Shown here: positions 14,757-18,979 of the stretch, piece after piece
How positions within the stretch are numbered: position 1 is the stretch's first letter
How the letters are laid out: each line of letters opens with the position of its first letter
Assembly: GCA_035535315.1 (NCBI GenBank)
Contig: DATLQD010000017.1
Span: forward strand, 1 to 18,979
Source of the DNA: DASQGA01 sp035535315
GTDB taxonomy: Bacteria; Actinomycetota; Thermoleophilia; Gaiellales; Gaiellaceae
DNA length: 18,979 nucleotides
Direction: 5' to 3'
Notes under the pieces: model-generated
What the model saw: the letters and a program-made list of their open reading frames with translations, nothing else
Database searches by the model: none
Told to the model about the DNA's origin: nothing
Program-made: the position numbers and the translations under genes

Positions 14757-15229
14757 CCTGGCTTCCGGAGCGGATCGGAGAAGTCGTCCGCGGTGAGCTG
14801 GCCAGGTTCGGCCCTGCCGGAGCGATGGGGGACGTCGTTGCCGCCTGGCCCGCCGCGGTTGGCGACGGCATTGCTGCAAACGCGTGGCCCGCCCGCATCG
14901 CGCGTGACGGAACTCTGCACGTCAACACGAGCTCGAGTGCATGGGCATTCGAGCTGACACAGCTCAGGGAGAAGATCGCCGAGAGTCTCGTCGAGGCTCT
15001 TGGCCCAACCGCGCCAGCGACGTTCAGGTTCGCCCCGGGGCCGCTACCCGAGGCCGCTGCCGAGCCTGTGAAAGAAGGCGCGCGGACCGTGCTGAAAGTG
15101 CCGCCTGAGCTCGAGGAGGAAGGCCGTCGGATGGCGGCCGGAATCGAGGACGACAGCCTGCGGGAGGCGGTTGCCGCCGCCGCAGCGGCAAGCCTGGCTG
15201 CCCGAGCTGCCAACCGAGCGTTCTGGTAG
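14753..15229 (+). CDS. DUF721 (DciA-like) protein
   Basis: A 158-residue protein with a DUF721 domain. The central segment VAAWPAAVGDGIAANAWPAR and DGTLHVNTSSSAWAFELTQL is the typical 'W..VVG..I..H..P....G.L.V...S..W...L' pattern. The C-terminal part is alanine- and glutamate-rich and probably helical. DUF721 proteins include DciA, the ancestral DnaB helicase operator/loader in bacteria lacking DnaC or DnaI. Its usual place between recF and gyrB in actinobacteria is kept here. ATG 14753 overlaps the recF stop as ATGA. The domain call is firm; the DciA function is inferred from family and position. Confidence 0.85.
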   Translation: MTWLPERIGEVVRGELARFGPAGAMGDVVAAWPAAVGDGIAANAWPARIARDGTLHVNTSSSAWAFELTQLREKIAESLVEALGPTAPATFRFAPGPLPEAAAEPVKEGARTVLKVPPELEEEGRRMAAGIEDDSLREAVAAAAAASLAARAANRAFW

Positions 15230-15271
15230 ACTCTTAGAGGCGCGTAAACCCCTTTTTAGCAGGACTTTTTT

Positions 15272-17653
15272 CTGACAGAGACGACGTATTCCGCCAAGGA
15301 CATCACTGTGCTCGAGGGCCTCGAGCCTGTGCGCCTGCGTCCGGGCATGTACATCGGGTCGACAGGCCCGCGAGGGCTGCACCACTTGATCTACGAGGCC
15401 GTCGACAACTCGGTCGACGAAGCCCTTGCAGGCCGAAACGAGCGGGTCGACGTAAACATCCATCCGGACAACTCGGTGACCATTCGGGATTGGGGCTCCG
15501 GCATCCCCGTCGACGTGATGCCCGAGCAGGGTTTGCCGGCTCTCACGGTCGTCCTCACGACGCTGCACTCGGGCGGGAAGTTCGGCGGGGACGGCTACAA
15601 GGTGTCGGGTGGATTGCACGGCGTCGGCATCTCGGTCGTGAACGCGCTCTCGGAGTGGCTTATCGCCGAGGTCAGACGAGATGGGAAGGTCTACCGGCAG
15701 GAGTTCGCTCGCGGTGTGCCGACCGCGGACATGCAGGTCATCGGCAAGGCGACCGACACGGGCACCTCGATCACGTTCATGCCCGACCCCGACATCTTCG
15801 AGGAGGTCGAGTGGTCGGAGGAGGCGCTGGAGCAGCGGCTCCGGGAAACGGCGTTCCTCACGCGCGGCTTCCGGATCGTCCTCACCGATGAGCGCGCCGA
15901 CGGCACGACGATCGAGTTCCACTACGAGGGGGGTATCCGCGACTTCGTGCAGCACATCAACGAGGCCAAGGACCCGGTGCACAAGCACGTCGTCTATTTC
16001 TCGGGCGAGAACGACCGCGGCCACGTGGAAGTGGCGATGCAGTGGAACACCAAGTACGTCGAGTCCGTGTTCTCTTTCGCAAACAACATCAACACGCACG
16101 AGGGCGGCTCGCACCTCTCGGGTTTCAACGCTGCTCTGACGCGGACCCTGAACAAGTACGGTCGTGAGAAGGGCTTTTTGAAGGAGAAGGACGAGAATCT
16201 CGAGGGCGAGGACGTGCGCGAAGGGCTCGCGGCGGTCATTTCGATGAAGCTGCAGGAGCCGCAGTTCGAGGGTCAGACAAAGACGAAGCTCGGGAACCCG
16301 TGGGTGCGCGGCATGGTCGAGCAGACCGTGAACCAGAGGCTGGCGGAGTTCCTCGAGGAAAATCCCACGGACGCCAAGCAGATCATCCAGAAGGCGATCT
16401 CCGCCTCGAGGGCACGTCAGGCCGCGCGGAAGGCACGCGACCTCACACGGCGCAAAGGAGCCTTTGGGGGCGGCATGGCGAAGAAATTCGCGGACTGCCA
16501 GATTCGCGACCCTGAGTTGACCGAGCTCTTCATCGTCGAGGGCGACTCCGCCGGCGGCTCCGCCAAGCAGGCCCGGGACAAGTCCAACCAGGCGATCCTC
16601 CCGCTCCGCGGCAAGATCATCAACTCCGAAAAGAACCGGATCCACAAGGTGCTTTCGAACACCGAGATCCAGTCGCTCGTCCAGGTGATCGGGACGAGCA
16701 TCGGCGAGGAATTCGACATCGCGAAGCTCCGCTACCACAAGATCGTCGTGATGACGGACGCGGACGTGGACGGCGCCCACATCAGGACTCTCGTCCTCAC
16801 GTTTCTCTACCGGCACATGCCCGAGCTCTTCGATCGTGGGCACATCTACATTGCTGTGCCTCCGCTCTACCTCGTGCGGATGGGGAACCAGGCGACGTAC
16901 CTCGAGAAGGACTCCCAGCTCGAGGATCTCCTGGTGCGCGGCAAGTTTTCGGAGCTCGAGATCCAGGCCCGCGACGGTGAGGCGATCAAGCTGACCGAAA
17001 CGCGCTACGCCCGCTTCCAGCACGCGCTGACCGAGTTCGAGGGCTGGTCGGCCCGCCTGCGCTCTGACTTCGGGATCCCCGCGGTCGACTTCGTGATCGC
17101 GCACCGGCTGGTCGAGAGCGAGGCCGCCTCGGCCGCCTCGGCAGCCAAGTTGATCGCCGGCATCGCCCCGAACGGCTACGTGTTCGATTCAAGTGTTCTC
17201 GACTCCGGTCTTCGGGTGCGGGTCATAGAGAGCTCGACGGGAACTGCGGCGACCATCGACGTGTCGGAGGAGCTCCTGGCTTCGCCTATCTACGCCAACG
17301 TTCGGAAGGCATACGCCAGGCTCGGAGACGTCGTTGGCGGTCGGCCCCCCTTCGTACTCCAGCACGGCAAGAAGGTCGAGCATGCCGAGACTTTCGAGGC
17401 GCTCCGGGCCCGCGCGCTCGACCTGGCCAAGCAGGGGATGCAGATCACCCGGTTCAAGGGTCTTGGGGAGATGAACGTGGACGAACTCTGGCAGACGACG
17501 ATGGACCCGGTCAGGCGCCTCCTCATCCGCGCCGACGTGGAGGACGACTCGGCCGCCGATCTCTGGTTCTCGCGCCTCATGGGCGACGAGGTCGAACCAC
17601 GGCGTGAGTTCATCGAGGCAAACGCGCTCGACGTGAGATTCCTCGATGTCTGA
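15272..17653 (+). CDS. gyrB: DNA gyrase subunit B (probable CTG start)
   Basis: A 793-residue type IIA topoisomerase subunit. From CTG 15272 it reads (M)TETTYSAKDITVLEGLE then PVRLRPGMYIGSTG, the standard GyrB N-terminus. AGGA at 15261-15264 lies seven bases before the CTG, and an in-frame TAG at 15257 excludes anything longer. The usual calling rules would pick GTG 15308 and lose 12 residues. The GHKL ATPase shows EAVDNSVDEA, DWGSGIPVD and GGLHGVGISVVNAL. The TOPRIM domain shows EGDSAGGSAKQ (E423) and DADVDGAHI (D496, D498, D500). An insertion of about 170 residues (about 555-725) lies between LVRMGNQATYLEKD and the tail motif RFKGLGEMN. The stop overlaps gyrA by eight bases. Confidence 0.97.
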   Translation: MTETTYSAKDITVLEGLEPVRLRPGMYIGSTGPRGLHHLIYEAVDNSVDEALAGRNERVDVNIHPDNSVTIRDWGSGIPVDVMPEQGLPALTVVLTTLHSGGKFGGDGYKVSGGLHGVGISVVNALSEWLIAEVRRDGKVYRQEFARGVPTADMQVIGKATDTGTSITFMPDPDIFEEVEWSEEALEQRLRETAFLTRGFRIVLTDERADGTTIEFHYEGGIRDFVQHINEAKDPVHKHVVYFSGENDRGHVEVAMQWNTKYVESVFSFANNINTHEGGSHLSGFNAALTRTLNKYGREKGFLKEKDENLEGEDVREGLAAVISMKLQEPQFEGQTKTKLGNPWVRGMVEQTVNQRLAEFLEENPTDAKQIIQKAISASRARQAARKARDLTRRKGAFGGGMAKKFADCQIRDPELTELFIVEGDSAGGSAKQARDKSNQAILPLRGKIINSEKNRIHKVLSNTEIQSLVQVIGTSIGEEFDIAKLRYHKIVVMTDADVDGAHIRTLVLTFLYRHMPELFDRGHIYIAVPPLYLVRMGNQATYLEKDSQLEDLLVRGKFSELEIQARDGEAIKLTETRYARFQHALTEFEGWSARLRSDFGIPAVDFVIAHRLVESEAASAASAAKLIAGIAPNGYVFDSSVLDSGLRVRVIESSTGTAATIDVSEELLASPIYANVRKAYARLGDVVGGRPPFVLQHGKKVEHAETFEALRARALDLAKQGMQITRFKGLGEMNVDELWQTTMDPVRRLLIRADVEDDSAADLWFSRLMGDEVEPRREFIEANALDVRFLDV

Positions 17654-18979
17654 GGTGACCCCGCCGCTCGGAGGCAGGATCGAGTCTCGCGAGCTCGACC
17701 AGGAGGTACGAGCGAGCTTCCTCGACTACGCGATGAGCGTCATCGTGAGCCGAGCGTTGCCCGACGCACGCGACGGCCTGAAGCCGGTGCACCGGCGCGT
17801 CCTCTACAGCATGCACGAGGGCGGCCTTCAGCCCAACCGGCCGACCCGGAAGTGCGCCCGCGTGGTCGGCGACGTCATGGGCTCCTACCACCCCCACGGT
17901 GACCAGGCGATCTACGACGCGCTCGTCCGGCTCGCACAGCCGTTCTCGATGCGCTACCCCCTCGTTGACGGCCAGGGCTACTTCGGCTCCGTCGACGGTG
18001 ACTCGGCCGCTGCGATGCGGTACACCGAATGTCGGCTTTCGCGCATCGCGACGGAGATGCTCCGCGACATTGATGCGGACACGATCGACTTCGTCCCGAA
18101 CTACGACGAGTCGCGTCGCGAGCCGTCGGTCCTGCCGGCACGGTTCCCCAATCTGCTGGTCAACGGTTCGTCTGGGATCGCGGTCGGGATGGCCACCAAC
18201 ATCCCGCCCCACAACCTCGGCGAGGTGGTCGATGCGATCCTTGCCATGATCGACGACCCCGAGATCGACGTGGAGCGGTTGGCCCGCCACATCAAGGGAC
18301 CCGACTTTCCGACGGGCGGGGTCATTGTCGGACGATCGGGGATTCGGGATGCCTACCGCTCGGGCCGTGGTCGCATCGTCGTTCGGGGCCGCGCGCACAT
18401 CGAGGAGCTCCGCGGCGGCAAGACGGCGATCATCATCACCGAGCTCCCGTACGGCGTTCGGAAGGGCGGCGAGGGAGGCGTGATCGAAAAGATCGCAGAC
18501 CTCGTCGAGGCAAAGGTGATCACCGAGATCCCGATGACCGACGACGCGCTGCAGGATCACAGCGACAAGACCGGCCTGCGGATCTACGTAGAGCTCAAGC
18601 GGGACGCGGTCCCTCAAGTCGCCCTCAACAAGATCTTCAAGCACACGCCGCTGCAGACGTCCTTCGGATACAACGCGGTCGCCCTCGTCGACGGTGTGCC
18701 GAAGACGCTCAGCCTCCTGGAGCTGATCCGGTATTACCTCACCTTCCAGCGCGAGGTCGTCACGCGCCGTTCGCAGTTCGAGCTCCGAAAGGCGGAGGAG
18801 CGGGCGCACATTCTCCAGGGGTACCTGACGGCGCTCGACAACCTCGACGAGGTGATCGCGCTCATCCGCGGCGCGTCCGACACGGATACGGCTCGCTCCG
18901 GCCTCATGGAGCGCTTCGAGCTCAGCGAGATCCAGGCCCAGGCGATCCTCGACCTCCGGCTGGCGAGGCTGACCGGTCT
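17646..18979 (+). CDS. gyrA: DNA gyrase subunit A, N-terminal part (runs off the window)
   Basis: The first 444 codons of GyrA are present; the gene continues beyond the right edge. The start is ATG 17646 inside the end of gyrB. Recognisable are SFLDYAMSVIVSRALPDARD and GLKPVHRRVLYSM. The quinolone-resistance region is GSYHPHGDQAIYDALVRLAQ. The catalytic tyrosine is Y126 in AAAMRYTE. Later come NLLVNGSSGIAVGMATNIPP, GPDFPTGG and TELPYGVRKG, and the last visible stretch is AQAILDLRLARLTG. With GyrB it makes the A2B2 enzyme that introduces negative supercoils. The residue at the classic resistance position (E. coli Ser83) is Gln87, while the acidic partner (E. coli Asp87) is kept as Asp91. Confidence 0.97.
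   Translation, partial: MSEVTPPLGGRIESRELDQEVRASFLDYAMSVIVSRALPDARDGLKPVHRRVLYSMHEGGLQPNRPTRKCARVVGDVMGSYHPHGDQAIYDALVRLAQPFSMRYPLVDGQGYFGSVDGDSAAAMRYTECRLSRIATEMLRDIDADTIDFVPNYDESRREPSVLPARFPNLLVNGSSGIAVGMATNIPPHNLGEVVDAILAMIDDPEIDVERLARHIKGPDFPTGGVIVGRSGIRDAYRSGRGRIVVRGRAHIEELRGGKTAIIITELPYGVRKGGEGGVIEKIADLVEAKVITEIPMTDDALQDHSDKTGLRIYVELKRDAVPQVALNKIFKHTPLQTSFGYNAVALVDGVPKTLSLLELIRYYLTFQREVVTRRSQFELRKAEERAHILQGYLTALDNLDEVIALIRGASDTDTARSGLMERFELSEIQAQAILDLRLARLTG

Noticed and set aside
15044..17104. 686-codon open frame on the minus strand across gyrB
   Set aside because: It is the antisense shadow of gyrB in GC-rich DNA; the composition is arginine/valine/leucine-skewed and matches no domain, while gyrB is unmistakable.
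16931..17450. Intein in gyrB
   Set aside because: The extra segment has no Cys/Ser start or His-Asn end and matches the normal GyrB insertion location and length.
17610..18809. 399-codon open frame on the minus strand across gyrA
   Set aside because: Antisense shadow of gyrA, with no recognisable motifs.

Overview
The window is a high-GC bacterial chromosome segment centred on the replication origin. On the minus strand, reading leftward from the origin, lie rpmH, rnpA, yidD, yidC, jag/khpB, rsmG, parA and parB. On the plus strand, reading rightward, lie dnaA, dnaN, recF, a DUF721/DciA-like gene, gyrB and gyrA (cut by the window end). This order, the GC-rich third positions, the frequent GTG and TTG starts and an SfLAP-type membrane protein suggest an Actinomycetota-like genome. 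GyrB carries the long C-terminal insertion that most classical actinobacterial GyrBs lack, which hints at a deep branch such as Thermoleophilia. That placement is inference.

Layout. 1-96 is the start of a bifunctional-nuclease-family (DUF151) protein, minus strand. 153-884 is a VOC/glyoxalase-fold protein, minus. 1138-4455 is a tightly overlapping three-gene minus-strand unit: a secreted or membrane Vps62-like protein, a middle gene that appears frameshifted, and a double-cupin protein. 4688-5365 is a GAP/SfLAP membrane protein, plus. 5366-5770 holds a tRNA-Ile(GAT), a short orphan reading frame and a triplicated 11-bp repeat. 5772-5990 is a small unknown protein. 6040-6206 is a very long imperfect hairpin whose helix irregularities are all G-U pairs if read as plus-strand RNA. 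6196-10721 is the parB-to-rpmH block. 10722-11016 is the rpmH/dnaA divergent intergenic region, with a perfect inverted pair of DnaA boxes. 12364-12552, between dnaA and dnaN, has two more near-consensus boxes and an AT-rich stretch. 12553-18979 is the dnaN to gyrA block.

How the genes work together. The right arm makes the initiator (DnaA), sliding clamp (DnaN), gap-repair loader (RecF), a probable helicase-loading factor (DciA) and gyrase (GyrB, GyrA). The left arm makes ribosomal protein L34, the RNase P protein, the membrane insertion factors YidD and YidC, the RNA-binding protein Jag/KhpB, the 16S rRNA methyltransferase RsmG and the ParA/ParB chromosome segregation pair. Most neighbours overlap by an NTGA start/stop junction, which suggests translational coupling. 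Two genes, recF and gyrB, appear to start at CTG; ATG/GTG/TTG-only gene calling would truncate both.

The most interesting unexplained element is the 167-nt hairpin beside the 3' end of parB, which looks like an undescribed structured RNA. The next is the frameshifted middle gene of the Vps62-cupin unit.
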